Origin: Maricurvus nonylphenolicus
Lineage (GTDB): Bacteria > Pseudomonadota > Gammaproteobacteria > Pseudomonadales > Cellvibrionaceae
Direction: 5' to 3'
DNA length: 64,000 bases
Assembly (NCBI RefSeq): GCF_042854845.1
Contig: NZ_AP031498.1
Location: 4,340,001 to 4,404,000, forward strand
Shown: positions 33,987-44,700 of the stretch, piece after piece
Position numbering within the stretch: the stretch's first letter is position 1
Layout: each line of letters starts with the position of its first letter
Notes under the pieces: generated by a model
Databases searched by the model: none
Seen by the model: only the letters and a program-made list of their open reading frames with translations
Told to the model about the DNA's origin: nothing
Program-made: the position numbers and the translations under genes

Positions 33987-34673
33987 ATGAGCAAACAAGA
34001 CACGCCTAACCAGCCCGATACCGCTGAAACAGCCATTAACCCCATGGACTTCAGCAAGTCCATTCAGATGCTCTATCCCACCCCGATTATCCGTCATCAC
34101 TTCGATGACCTGGAGGGAGTGAACGCTGAAATCCGAGACCTGCTATTGGCGAAAGAAAAAGAGCATCCCGAGTGGCGTACCGGCGCAGCACAGAAAAGTA
34201 ATGTCGCCGGCTGGCGCTCCCGCGACGACCTGTTGAAATGGGAAGACCCCAACATCAATAAAGTGGTTGATCGGCTTGTTAACGCTATCGCCTTCCTCAA
34301 CGCCAACCGTCCAATGAAGAAAGGTACCAAGCAAAACAATATGGATGTGTTCGGCTGGGCCAATATCAATCGCACCGGCCAATACAACACTGCCCATATC
34401 CACCCGGGTTATCACTGGGGTGCGGTCTATTATGTCACCACAGGTAAACCCGATGAGACACTAGCGAAAAATGGCATGCTGGAATTTCATGATCCTCGCC
34501 CCGCAGCCGCTGCCATGGCTGTCCCCGGTTATGAGTTTGGCAATAAATTTGATGTACGCCCCAAAGCTGGAACGCTGGTGGTATTTCCTGCGTGGTTAAC
34601 ACACGCGGTGCATCCGTTTTTTGGGGAAGAGGAGAGGATTTCGATTGCGTTTAATGTTCGGGTTAGGCCTTAG
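33987..34673 (+). CDS. 2OG-Fe(II) oxygenase-like protein (TIGR02466 type)
   Basis: 228 residues from the ATG at 33987, which has AGGA seven bases upstream; a TTG at 33966 is in frame but lies in the terminator tail. The double-stranded beta-helix shows HIHPGYHWGAVYYV (iron His region), then LVVFPAWLTHAVHPF with the second His and RISIAFNVRV with the 2-oxoglutarate Arg. The family resembles phage and cyanophage hydroxylases of unknown substrate. Cytoplasmic. It is a single gene between two terminators. Confidence 0.82.
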   Translation: MSKQDTPNQPDTAETAINPMDFSKSIQMLYPTPIIRHHFDDLEGVNAEIRDLLLAKEKEHPEWRTGAAQKSNVAGWRSRDDLLKWEDPNINKVVDRLVNAIAFLNANRPMKKGTKQNNMDVFGWANINRTGQYNTAHIHPGYHWGAVYYVTTGKPDETLAKNGMLEFHDPRPAAAAMAVPGYEFGNKFDVRPKAGTLVVFPAWLTHAVHPFFGEEERISIAFNVRVRP

Positions 34674-34690
34674 ACATTACACAACCTTAT

Positions 34691-34725
34691 AAGAAGAACG
34701 GCGCTGTAAAGCGCCGCTCTTCTTT
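34691..34725. terminator. Bidirectional-looking terminator after the oxygenase gene
   Basis: AAGAAGAACGGCGCT and AGCGCCGCTCTTCTT pair around GTAA with one bulge, followed by TT. The stem is long and GC-rich at its tip. It ends the oxygenase message and may also stop read-through from the convergent giant gene. The remaining gap to 34895 is plain AT-rich DNA. Confidence 0.75.
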
Positions 34726-34895
34726 AAACTAACCTCTACCCTCAAAAAAGATCTAAGTTTTAAGCCCTGCAAAAACTCCCTAAAGATAATTAAGTTTTTG
34801 ATACAGAAAACAATCTTAAGCATTTTCCTTCTCCAACAAGACTACCGTACACCAATCTAACAAAGCATTAGAAGCCAGCCACTTTTAACGAAATC

Positions 34896-37800
34896 CTACT
34901 TCGTAAACGTAACTGATACTGCTCTTCCCGGGAAGAAGACCGGCCCTCTACCATAAGGAAAATATTCTCTCCACTCAAAGGTAGTAACATTGTCTGCATC
35001 ATCATAACTAATTGATGTCGCACCACTAGGGCTCAATTCAACACCCTCAAATTCAATAGTAGAAAAAGGAACCTCAGCACTATAGTCTCCTTGTAGAGCA
35101 AGTATAAAATAACTGCGACCAATATAAGATGTAACACCAATCACACTGATAGAAGTTGAAAACAGATCTAAACTCGATAAGCTTCCTCCTACCCCCCCCA
35201 TAAAATTGGGAGCTGTTCCATCTGACATACCATAAATTCTAGAGTAACGACCACTCCCAAAAACCGGCAGAGAAAACACATCAATTACAACCTCCAGATT
35301 TTCCCATTTCAAAGGATCTAAAGGATAGCCATCAGCATTATCTCCAACCCCATCTCCATCTGTATCTTTCCATTCAGTAAGATTTAACGGAAACTCATCC
35401 AAATTATCTCCAAAGCCATCTCCATCAGAATCCACCCACTCTTCAGCATCATATGGAAATGCATCCGAAGAGTTGGCATAACTATCACCATCAATATCCA
35501 GATCCGACACGTTTCCAACCTCATCTAGATCGAGATCCAAAAACTCCAATGGATTCTCAGGAAATACATCTACACTATCAGCAAAGCCATCACCATCTTT
35601 ATCAGTCTCACCAATAGAAAGCACTGCGATCCTGTTATTTAAGGGAGAGGCCAGATAAAGATTATTTCCTCCGGCTCCCAACACAAGTGATTCAACATCC
35701 TCCAAATAGTTGACCACCGCCCCAAATCGATCACTACCATTTTGAACAACACTCTCAATTCTGCTAAGGGTATCATCTAAATCATTTCTATAAAACACAG
35801 ATAATTTCCCACCGCCTCCATTGTCAGAAATAGAACATGATTCAGCACGACTAGAAACATAAAACAGTTTTCGAGTGTTATTAACCTCAATAGCATTAAC
35901 GTTGGAAAGACCAGAAGCTACTCTGCCCAGAGAATCGCTATCACCTTCAAAAGTTTCGTTTATTAGTTGAAAAGAGAGCCTTTCGACACCGCCATCATTA
36001 ACAACAGCGTAATTATAGATTCTAAATACAGCTTGAGAACCAGCAGTATAGGTCTGAACATAAAATTCATTATTTTTTGAAGAAAATTCAATAAAACTAT
36101 CTTCATATCCAACTAAATCCCCCCCACCTGTAAAATGTGTACTTTCTATAGGGTTAAAACTACCGTCCAAATTATCAATAGTTGAGAATTTTATTGTCGC
36201 ATCTGACTGAAGCACTCCAACCAAGCCACCATCAAAGCTAATTGTCATATAGCGATTATCATCACAAGTTTTAGGCGTAACATTAAAGTTATCTAAAACT
36301 TCTAATTCGCCATATCCTTGATGACGTAAAGAAGTGATTTCCCCCCTTGCCTCTCTATAAATAAGCACCTGCCCATTCTTATTAGAAACAAGAATCTCAT
36401 CTTCATTTCCACCTACTGTAGAAATATCTATCTTATAATCTTCTTGAGAAATAAAAGACAAACTTCCTGAAGTCTTATCAACTCTGAATGTTTTTACATA
36501 CCCCCCATTAAGAGCAAACAGATATTTTCCATCATCTGAAAGCCCTATATCAACACGACCTTCAGAGAAAGAAGATTCACTTTGCACATGCGAAATTAGG
36601 CTTCCAGTTTTTTGAAATACAGAAACAAGCCCATTACCACCAACATAAATATACCTCTCATCAAAACTTACCGCCAACGAATAAGGACGAGAAATTTCTG
36701 CAGTAGTAAGGGTTTTACCCTCAGCATCTATGTCACCCAATCCAATCGAAACCAAATGTCTAATACCATCTAGCCCATTAGGGTTTCTATTTAAATCATA
36801 TTCCTCATAGTTTGAAAAAGCATCATTATCAGGATCGGAAACAGCATCACTGGAATCTAGAGGGTTTAACTGATAAACAAACTCAAACGCGTCATCAATT
36901 CTATCAAAGTCTGAATCTGGATTAGAAGGATCAGTACCAATGGAGAACTCCTCACCATTTGTAAGCAAATCATTATCATCATCAGCTATAGCATCACTAG
37001 CATTCAAGGGATTCATGCCATAAAGAATTTCCCATTCATCTGAAAGACCATCATTATCATCATCTGCATCGGCATTATTCCCAATACCATCTCCATCAGA
37101 ATCAATAGCTTCAGAAGCATTTAGCGGGAATGCATCGCTGACATCAGCAACACCATCATTATCGTCATCTAAATCTGCATTATTACCGACACCATCACCA
37201 TCTGTATCTACCGACTCTGAAGCATCTGACGGGAAGGCATCTACAGTATCACTAACACCGTCATTATCATCATCCGTATCAGCATTATTGCCGATACCAT
37301 CAGCATCGGTATCTATAGACTCAGAAGCATTTAATGGGAAAGCATCGCTGGTATCGGCTACACCATCATTATCATCATCGATATCTGCGTTATTACCGAT
37401 ACCATCATTATCGGTATCAATAGTTTCTGATGCATTCAGTGGGAAAGCATCACTGGAATCATCAACTCCATCATTGTCATCATCGGTATCAGCATTATTA
37501 CCAATACCATCCCCATCGGTATCCAATGCTTCGGATGCATCTAATGGGAATACGTCTGCATCATCATTAACGCCGTCATTATCATCATCGGTATCAGCGT
37601 TATTACCTATGCCATCGTTATCGGTATCGATAGCTTCACTGGCATCCAACGGGAAAGCATCAGCACTGTCGAGAACACCGTCATTATCGTCATCAGTGTC
37701 AGCATTATTACCAATGCCATCACTATCAGTATCGATACTTTCAGTGGCATCTAGCGGGAAGACATCACTGACATCATCAATACCATCATTGTCATCATCG

Positions 37801-40800
37801 GTATCAGCGTTATTACCGATACCATCGCCATCTGTATCAATACTTTCACTGGCATCCAGCGGGAAGGAATCAGCGCTATCCTGAACGCCGTCGTTATCAT
37901 CATCCGTATCAGCGTTGTTACCAATACCATCGCTATCGGTATCAACACTTTCAGCAGCGTCGAACGGGAAGGCATCAGAAGTATCTGCACTGCCATCATT
38001 ATCATCGTCGGTGTCAGCATTGTTGCCGATACCGTCATTATCGGAATCTATAGTTTCCGAGGCATCTAACGGGAATTGATCACTGGCATCATCTACACCA
38101 TCACCATCATCATCGGTATCAGCATTATTACCAATTCCGTCGTTGTCGGTATCGAGGGATTCTGAAGCATCAAGCGGGAAGGTATCGCTGGCGTCTGCAA
38201 CACCGTCGTTATCATCATCAGTATCAGCGTTGTTTCCGATACCATCGGCATCGGAATCTAGAGCTTCCGAACTATCTAATGGGAAGACATCTTCAGCGTC
38301 GTTAACGCCATCACCATCATCATCGGTGTCAGCGTTATTGCCAATACCATCGGCATCAGTATCGATAGTTTCGCTGGCATCCAGCGGAAATAGATCACTG
38401 GTATCGGCAACGCCGTCATTATCATCATCGGTATCCGCATTGTTGCCAATACCATCATTATCCGTATCAACAGATTCTGCCGGATCCAGCGGGAAAGTAT
38501 CGACATTATCATCAACACTATCGCCATCATCGTCTGCATCAGCGTTATTACCAATGCCATCGTTATCGGTATCGACATATTCTGAAGCATCTAACGGGAA
38601 GGCATCACTGCTATCGGCAACTCCATCATTATCATCATCGGTGTCGGTACTATTGCCAATTCCATCACCGTCGGTATCAAGTGAATCAGTCGGATCTAAC
38701 GGGAAGGCGTCACTAACATCGGGAACACCATCATTATCGTCATCAGTATCAGCGTTGTTACCAATACCATCCCCATCCGAATCTACTGATTCACTGGCAT
38801 CATATGGGAAGGCATCACTAGCGTCTGTAACACCATCGTTATCATCATCGGTATCAGCGTTATTGCCTACGCCATCACCATCGGAGTCTTGCGATTCAGA
38901 GGGGTTATACGGAAAGCTATCGGCAATATCCGGTATACCGTCATTATCATCATCGGTATCGGCATTATTACCGATACTATCATTGTCAAAGTCGCCGGAC
39001 TCATTGGCATCCAACGGGAATTCATCACTGGCATCAGGAACACCGTCGCTATCATCATCGGTATCTGCATTATTGCCAATTCCATCACTATCGGTATCGA
39101 GATACTCACTGGGGTCTAGCGGGAAGGCATCGCTGACATCCGCTACAGTATCATTGTCATCATCTGTATCGGCATTGTTACCAATGCCATCCACATCAGT
39201 ATCTTCAGATTCCGAAGCATCCAATGGGAAGGCATCACTAGTATCCAACACCCCGTCGTTGTCATCATCGATATCTGCATTATTGCCAATACCATCAGCA
39301 TCGGAATCGATAGACTCTGAAGCATCTAACGGGAATGCATCACTGGCATCAGCAATACCGTCATTATCATCATCCGTGTCGGCATTATTACCTATACCAT
39401 CAGCATCTGTATCAAGTGTTTCGTTAGGGTCATTCGGGAACGCATCATTTAGATCGGGTGTACCATCGCTATCTGTATCCAAATCAAATGAGGTGAATAG
39501 AATATTGTCTATCCAAGCTGAATCCTGCCCCAATGCATCCAGTACACTTTTTTGGTAACGCCAACTTAGGGTGTGCATTCCCGCAGAAAGTGTCACAACA
39601 TAGGTATCCCAATCCTGGTTACCGGATACCTTGTGCTGTTCAACACCGTCAATCAAAAATACCAGTTCATCCTGGCCTGACTCACTATCTACCTTATGAT
39701 CGAACCTAAACTCACCGCCGTCGAACAAGGCCGTCATTTCTATTGATGTTTGTTCAGTATCACCAATGGCACCCGCCCGTAAACTAAAGTCACCTTCAGC
39801 GCTTTCATCATTAACCACTTGCCAGTTGGCACTGCCTGATAATACCCAACCTGCTGGTAAAGCTTCGTCTTCCAGGCTTGCTATATAGGTTTCTAATGCA
39901 GAAGGAATTGATCCAGAATCAAATACATCGGTGCCATGAACCAGCTCCAGGAGATTATCAAAGCTATCATTATCAATATCGCTGTCGCAGGCATCTCCCA
40001 TACCATCCGCATCTGTATCTGTTTGGCTTGCATTCGGCTCTTCCAAACAGTTATCCGATGCGTTAACAATACCGTCGTTATCCAAATCAGCATTTGCCTC
40101 TAGCGGTGCATCAACGACCGTAATGTTGTAGCTGCCTAGAGCCAACAGCCCTGAGAGATCCGCATCGGCACGAACGGTTACATCTGTAAGGTTAGTGGCA
40201 AGTTCCAGACCGGAATAATCCGTTACGAGTACCTGCCCCACATCTAAACTGGTTAGACTTTCTATATCGGCTTGGGTGATTTTGGAATATGCGGCATGCC
40301 CTAACTGGCGATTGATTGCGGCGTGTAAACGCTCATCGGCAATAGTAATAACGGGGGCACTGGCAAGTGTATTCAAGCCAAGAATATGGGCCAGAGCGGT
40401 AACGGCATTGGCTGTCGCCAGGGTATCGCCCCAATCCCCTTGTGAGACCTGTCGATTTAGAAGCTCTGTAGCCAAATTATCGACTACAGCATCATGGCCA
40501 CTGAGTTTATACAGCGCCAGTGTCACTCTTGCTAAGGTTACCGGGTTTAAAGAGGCTAGATCGACACTATCAATATAGGTTTTTGCAGCGTTAACCGAAT
40601 CCGTTACACCGGTACCTGTTGGTACATCCGCAAGCGCCAGCAAAACTTCGGAGGTAATCCACGGATGACTGCCGCCTGATTCAGCTGTCCCCCAGCCGCC
40701 ATCAGGCAATTGATTAGCCACTAGATAGGTCAAAGCAGCGCCTCGATCACTGATACTGCCGCTTTCATGAAAGGCTCGTAATACTAAGGCGGATTCTAAT

Positions 40801-41231
40801 GGGCTGCTGTAGTAACCCTTACTTAGCCCCCAGCCAGGTTGTTGGGTTTCACGTTTGGCAGTTTGGATAGATACTAAATCTGGAGAAAGGTTATTACCTC
40901 GCTCATTCAGAGCCAGGATTTTTCGTGATGTGAGGTCTGTGTTATGTGCGCTATGATTTTCGAGCCATGCAAGGCCGGAGTAATAGCTGCCATTACGTTG
41001 ATTAGCGGCCCTAAGAGCTTCAATAGATGCTGCTGTATATACATAATCCAAGCCCCCTCCTGCTGCCCATCCACCCTCGCTAAGGCCCTGCTGTACTTGC
41101 AAGATACTAATAGCAGATTCAACTGAAAGTTTAACGTCCGCTTCATTAAGGGCTTTAGCGGGATTAGAAAATGAACCCAACATCCCATAAGCCACTAAGA
41201 TTCTGTACAGCTTCCTACGCTCAAAAAACAT
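34896..41231 (-). CDS. Giant exported protein: terpene-cyclase-like repeats, calcium-binding (TSP3) array, propeller-like region
   Basis: 2111 residues from the ATG at 41231, chosen because GGGA lies 8 bases upstream; the TTG at 41252 has no site. Order: signal peptide (about 1-28); alpha-helical repeats like prenyltransferase/squalene-cyclase units (about 35-290, LPDGGWGTAESGG); a short LRR-like stretch (ITQADIESLTSLDVGQVLVTDYSGLE cut here as motif only); a carbohydrate-binding-like beta domain (about 440-585). Then come 22.5 TSP3-type calcium-binding repeats of 35 residues (about 607-1396), a beta-propeller-like region (FDERYIYVGGNGL), a few more Asp-rich repeats and a unique C-terminus. 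Secreted or surface-bound; function unknown. Last gene of the island, 92 bases after the candidate immunity gene. Confidence 0.8.
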   Translation of the reverse strand: MFFERRKLYRILVAYGMLGSFSNPAKALNEADVKLSVESAISILQVQQGLSEGGWAAGGGLDYVYTAASIEALRAANQRNGSYYSGLAWLENHSAHNTDLTSRKILALNERGNNLSPDLVSIQTAKRETQQPGWGLSKGYYSSPLESALVLRAFHESGSISDRGAALTYLVANQLPDGGWGTAESGGSHPWITSEVLLALADVPTGTGVTDSVNAAKTYIDSVDLASLNPVTLARVTLALYKLSGHDAVVDNLATELLNRQVSQGDWGDTLATANAVTALAHILGLNTLASAPVITIADERLHAAINRQLGHAAYSKITQADIESLTSLDVGQVLVTDYSGLELATNLTDVTVRADADLSGLLALGSYNITVVDAPLEANADLDNDGIVNASDNCLEEPNASQTDTDADGMGDACDSDIDNDSFDNLLELVHGTDVFDSGSIPSALETYIASLEDEALPAGWVLSGSANWQVVNDESAEGDFSLRAGAIGDTEQTSIEMTALFDGGEFRFDHKVDSESGQDELVFLIDGVEQHKVSGNQDWDTYVVTLSAGMHTLSWRYQKSVLDALGQDSAWIDNILFTSFDLDTDSDGTPDLNDAFPNDPNETLDTDADGIGNNADTDDDNDGIADASDAFPLDASESIDSDADGIGNNADIDDDNDGVLDTSDAFPLDASESEDTDVDGIGNNADTDDDNDTVADVSDAFPLDPSEYLDTDSDGIGNNADTDDDSDGVPDASDEFPLDANESGDFDNDSIGNNADTDDDNDGIPDIADSFPYNPSESQDSDGDGVGNNADTDDDNDGVTDASDAFPYDASESVDSDGDGIGNNADTDDDNDGVPDVSDAFPLDPTDSLDTDGDGIGNSTDTDDDNDGVADSSDAFPLDASEYVDTDNDGIGNNADADDDGDSVDDNVDTFPLDPAESVDTDNDGIGNNADTDDDNDGVADTSDLFPLDASETIDTDADGIGNNADTDDDGDGVNDAEDVFPLDSSEALDSDADGIGNNADTDDDNDGVADASDTFPLDASESLDTDNDGIGNNADTDDDGDGVDDASDQFPLDASETIDSDNDGIGNNADTDDDNDGSADTSDAFPFDAAESVDTDSDGIGNNADTDDDNDGVQDSADSFPLDASESIDTDGDGIGNNADTDDDNDGIDDVSDVFPLDATESIDTDSDGIGNNADTDDDNDGVLDSADAFPLDASEAIDTDNDGIGNNADTDDDNDGVNDDADVFPLDASEALDTDGDGIGNNADTDDDNDGVDDSSDAFPLNASETIDTDNDGIGNNADIDDDNDGVADTSDAFPLNASESIDTDADGIGNNADTDDDNDGVSDTVDAFPSDASESVDTDGDGVGNNADLDDDNDGVADVSDAFPLNASEAIDSDGDGIGNNADADDDNDGLSDEWEILYGMNPLNASDAIADDDNDLLTNGEEFSIGTDPSNPDSDFDRIDDAFEFVYQLNPLDSSDAVSDPDNDAFSNYEEYDLNRNPNGLDGIRHLVSIGLGDIDAEGKTLTTAEISRPYSLAVSFDERYIYVGGNGLVSVFQKTGSLISHVQSESSFSEGRVDIGLSDDGKYLFALNGGYVKTFRVDKTSGSLSFISQEDYKIDISTVGGNEDEILVSNKNGQVLIYREARGEITSLRHQGYGELEVLDNFNVTPKTCDDNRYMTISFDGGLVGVLQSDATIKFSTIDNLDGSFNPIESTHFTGGGDLVGYEDSFIEFSSKNNEFYVQTYTAGSQAVFRIYNYAVVNDGGVERLSFQLINETFEGDSDSLGRVASGLSNVNAIEVNNTRKLFYVSSRAESCSISDNGGGGKLSVFYRNDLDDTLSRIESVVQNGSDRFGAVVNYLEDVESLVLGAGGNNLYLASPLNNRIAVLSIGETDKDGDGFADSVDVFPENPLEFLDLDLDEVGNVSDLDIDGDSYANSSDAFPYDAEEWVDSDGDGFGDNLDEFPLNLTEWKDTDGDGVGDNADGYPLDPLKWENLEVVIDVFSLPVFGSGRYSRIYGMSDGTAPNFMGGVGGSLSSLDLFSTSISVIGVTSYIGRSYFILALQGDYSAEVPFSTIEFEGVELSPSGATSISYDDADNVTTFEWREYFPYGRGPVFFPGRAVSVTFTK
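37044..39413 (-). repeat. 105-base coding repeat array, 22.5 units
   Basis: Reading the - strand, unit 1 begins at 39413 and unit 23 at 37103. The spacing equals exactly 22 x 105 bases, so no indels have crept in. Each unit encodes 35 residues of the plan D-T-D-x-D-G-I-G-N-N-A-D-T-D-D-D-N-D-G-V, then x-D-x-S-D-A-F-P-L-D-A-S-E-x-x. Unit 23 stops after about 20 residues. Asp/Asn positions are nearly invariant, the rest varies, as expected for stacked calcium-binding loops. Such an array is prone to length change by recombination or assembly error. Confidence 0.92.
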
Positions 41232-41323
41232 AAAACTATCCCTAGCCACCAAACCCTTAAAAGTAGCTTATATTTATTATTAAATGACCCTACCACTAAA
41301 CATTCAGAACAAAAATGAGAGAC

Positions 41324-41764
41324 TTAAGGGTCAATTAAATAAACAATCAACAGAAGTAATGTAAAAAGAATAAAATTCAATAAATACTTCCGTACATATA
41401 CTTTAAACTTCGAGTGTTTCTCAACCCCATCAACTTCTTTGATGATTTTAGAGTCCTCATAATGATAGAAAGAAGTTCCATCAGCGTTATAAGTTTCAAG
41501 GTTATCCCCTCTAACCCGTGCATTTAAACTATCTGCTAACCGCACTAAAAACTCCAATGTCTCTTGCGTTGGATTAACTGCCCACACTCGACCATCATAA
41601 TAAGAGACACTGAACTTATTCCCGGAAATTTCATTTAAAACAGAAACAAGATTACCCGAAATCCTAAAAGCGTAACCTGCCAATGATTTAAACGCTTCCT
41701 CAAGTTCTTTATCTGTAAATACGCTATTCGTAGAAGACCTAATAAGATTAACGTGATATCCCAT
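41324..41764 (-). CDS. Candidate immunity protein for the YD/RHS toxin
   Basis: 146 residues. The soluble N-terminal part (MGYHVNLIRS, then YYDGRVWAVNPTQETLEFLVRLADSLNARVRGD) has the Trp-x-x-Asn-Pro / Leu-Ala-x-x-Leu-x-Ala-x-Val-x-Gly-Asp pattern I associate with small immunity-type proteins next to polymorphic toxins. A C-terminal membrane helix (about 126-143, NFILFTLLLLIVYLI) follows a basic stretch. It starts 33 bases after the stop of the giant RHS protein, exactly where an immunity gene is expected. No family name can be given with certainty. It could instead be an unrelated small membrane protein. Confidence 0.6.
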   Translation of the reverse strand: MGYHVNLIRSSTNSVFTDKELEEAFKSLAGYAFRISGNLVSVLNEISGNKFSVSYYDGRVWAVNPTQETLEFLVRLADSLNARVRGDNLETYNADGTSFYHYEDSKIIKEVDGVEKHSKFKVYVRKYLLNFILFTLLLLIVYLIDP

Positions 41765-41797
41765 TTTTATTACTCAACAATAGCTTAGAAATATTTC

Positions 41798-44700
41798 TTA
41801 TTTTGAGAACACATCTCGAATTAAATAATCCCCAGAACTACTTGAATAGGTTGGCAACGTATCACCTCCGTTCAAAAAATAATCTCCCATCTGCAATGTA
41901 AAAGTTGAGACACCACCCCCCAAGCTAAGTGGCTTAACATTTGTCAACCCTTCTCCGACCTTATATATAAGCGGTATACCAGTACCAAAACCCTCTGCAT
42001 ATTTATTAACATGGTTTCCCCACTGCCCAACAGTTGTAAGATCAGCCCACACGTTACTACCAGGCCAATATAAATCAGGTTGAAGTCCTCTGGCTCCATT
42101 AGAACCTCTAAAGGCATTTTCAGCAATCGAACTTAATCCAGTTAAAGAATCCCCGACGGTTCTGTGAATTCTTGAACCTTCCAAGGCGGCCCCCCAAGGG
42201 ACATCAAAAGTGGTAGCTGCATTTTTTGCAGCGATATTTGCTTCCTTAGCCGCAACAGCAACGTCGGACCCTATTTTCACACTATCAACAAGACCATTCC
42301 CTGCCCGATAAGCTTTTAATCCCGCGCTTGCTCCAGCAGGAAGAAACGGAACTGCAGTTGCAAATAAATCATATCCCAAACCTATAGCATCAACTGCTGC
42401 CCAGCCCCAGTCTTCATTACTAATATTGTACGCAAGTGAAGCGCCACCCAATGCGACATTAAATCCATCCCAAGGAGTTTCGGCCAAATGCCCTTTCGGA
42501 TCATTATAAAGAACTGGATTATTACCAACATAAGCGTAGAAATTAACCCCCCCTATAAATCCAACGGGATCCTCAGAAAAAAAACGGCCCAACTCAGGAT
42601 CATAGTATCTTGCGCGATAGTAGTAGAGATCAGTTTCAATATCCGCTTCTCGACCAGTATATTGCATAGCATTAAAGCTAGAACCGGTATTAACCAGTGA
42701 CTCACCAAAGGGGCTAAATCTTAACTGCTGAGCCAAATCACCTTTATGGTCAGAAACGGCTACAAGCGAGTTAACTTGATCATGATGATAGGTGCGGTTT
42801 TCAAGTACACCCTCACCGTTGCGCTCAAATCCATTAACAATCTCATCAACCACTACACCACGGAGATAACTAGCCTGGAGGGTATCATCATTGTCATATA
42901 CAGATTCCAGATGCTCCGCTTCGAGGTAATATTGTTTAGCTTCCGTACCCGCCTGCTTGCCAATGCGGTATGCGTTATTGTCGTATTCAAAAGTGACATT
43001 ATCAGCCATACCCGCTGGATTCATAACAGACGCCAGACGCCGCTGATCATATTCAATATGCAATAGCTGATCATCTTGACCATTAAACTTAGCGGTCATA
43101 CTGCCATTAACATCATAATCAAAGCGGTAGATTAAGGGGCCACTAAGGCTATCTTGTCTCACTTCATCCAGGCGATTGCCTAGCAAATATTTATAGTGCT
43201 GCACTCCAGCAGCAGAGGTTTTGGTAAGCCGGTTACCTACCACATCATAGGTATATGCAAAATCGTATGCATCGGTTGAAGAGTCTGCGGCTAACAGGCG
43301 ATATGCAGGATCGTAATTGTATGAAATGGTTTCCGAGCCATTTAGCACCATTTCAGTGATATTACCCACCTTATCATGCTGATAAGTGCGGTCATCAATC
43401 ACAAGGCCAGACACACCTATCTGTTTAACACCTGTAAGCAAGCCATCTTTAGAATAGCTATAAAGCGTTGCCGCTCCATTAGACAGAATTCTACTTAACA
43501 AGCGGCCAGCAGGATCGTAATGATAAGACGCCTGAAGATATACCGGATTACCCGCAGACATTGAAACCAAGCGGTTACTGCTATCGTAAACAAACTTTTG
43601 TTCTTCACCTTCAAAGGTTTGTTTTTTAATAACATTACCTACGCTGTCATATACCCAGGACATAACGCGACCAGAACGGCTATCTGTTTTGGATAACATA
43701 CGGTGTGCAACATCATAGGTATATTGATAGGCATTGGCACCATACTGGGTTTTAACCAAGTCGCCATATTGATCATATACCTTCTGAGCAGTCACGCCAT
43801 CGGTAAGATACTCTTCTTGTGTCAGGCGGTTAAGCTTATCGTAAGTGTAGCGTGTTACCTCGCCTAAACGGTCGGTATAAGTCAATCTATTGCCTGCTTC
43901 ATCGTAGGTAATAGAGACAACTTTATCCTCTCCAGACTCGACGATAGGGTCAACAATGGTCGTTAAGCGCCCTAAATCATCAAATAAGAAGTTGGTTACT
44001 TGGCCTTTTGCATCTTCGACACTGGTTCGATTACCTAAGAGATCATAAGTATAAGCCGTAGTCTCGTTATTAGCATTGAGCGTTTTTACCAGCTGATTGA
44101 ACTCGTCAAACTCGTTATACACACTTGCATTTTGGGCATTTAACGGCTGCTCTCCCGCAACTCCATTGGGATCAGTAACCCGCACCAAATTGCCATTTGC
44201 ATCGTATTCATCGTATTGGGTTACACGGCCTTCCGGTGTTGTGTCGGAGACTTTTCTGCCAAGCGCATCATATCTATAGGTTATGCTACTGCCATTAGCA
44301 TCTGTAACGCTAACTACTCTACCGGCTAAATCATATTCAGTGGTAACCGTGTATCCCTTTTCATCCGTAACATGAGTTCGCTGACCTTTAGCATCGTAGC
44401 GGTAGTACAGGCTGTTACCCAAGTCATTGATTACGCGGGTAAGGTTACCGGTTAGGTCATATTCGTATTGAATGGAAGCACCTGTTACATCCGTCGATTT
44501 GGTAAGACGGTCAGCTGCATCATACTCATTTTGTTCCGTAATACAGCTATGGTGATCAGGGTATTCAGGCACATGAATACATTGACTATGAATAGCAGTA
44601 TTACCTTCAGCCAAGAGTTTATAACGAATGATGTTTTGACTTACTTTACCGTTTTTATCGAAGATAACTTCACTGATATTGCCAATAGGGTCGATCACTT

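Noticed and set aside
33915..34680. nth (endonuclease III) expected after rnfE
   Set aside because: The following gene is a 2OG-Fe(II) oxygenase-like protein; no helix-hairpin-helix or Cys cluster typical of Nth occurs.
37288..37884. Second + strand open frame (198 codons) in the same array
   Set aside because: Same cause as above; the translated product is a repeated Ser-rich mirror of the TSP3 units.
37044..39413. Regularly spaced repeats that could be mistaken for a CRISPR array
   Set aside because: The period is 105 bases with no unique spacers, every unit is in frame within one ORF, and there are no cas genes.
38143..39558. Long + strand open frame (471 codons, Ser/Ala-rich) across the calcium-repeat array
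   Set aside because: It is the antisense shadow of the 105-base array: the repeat plan of the real gene simply lacks stops in this frame. No ribosome site and no family features.
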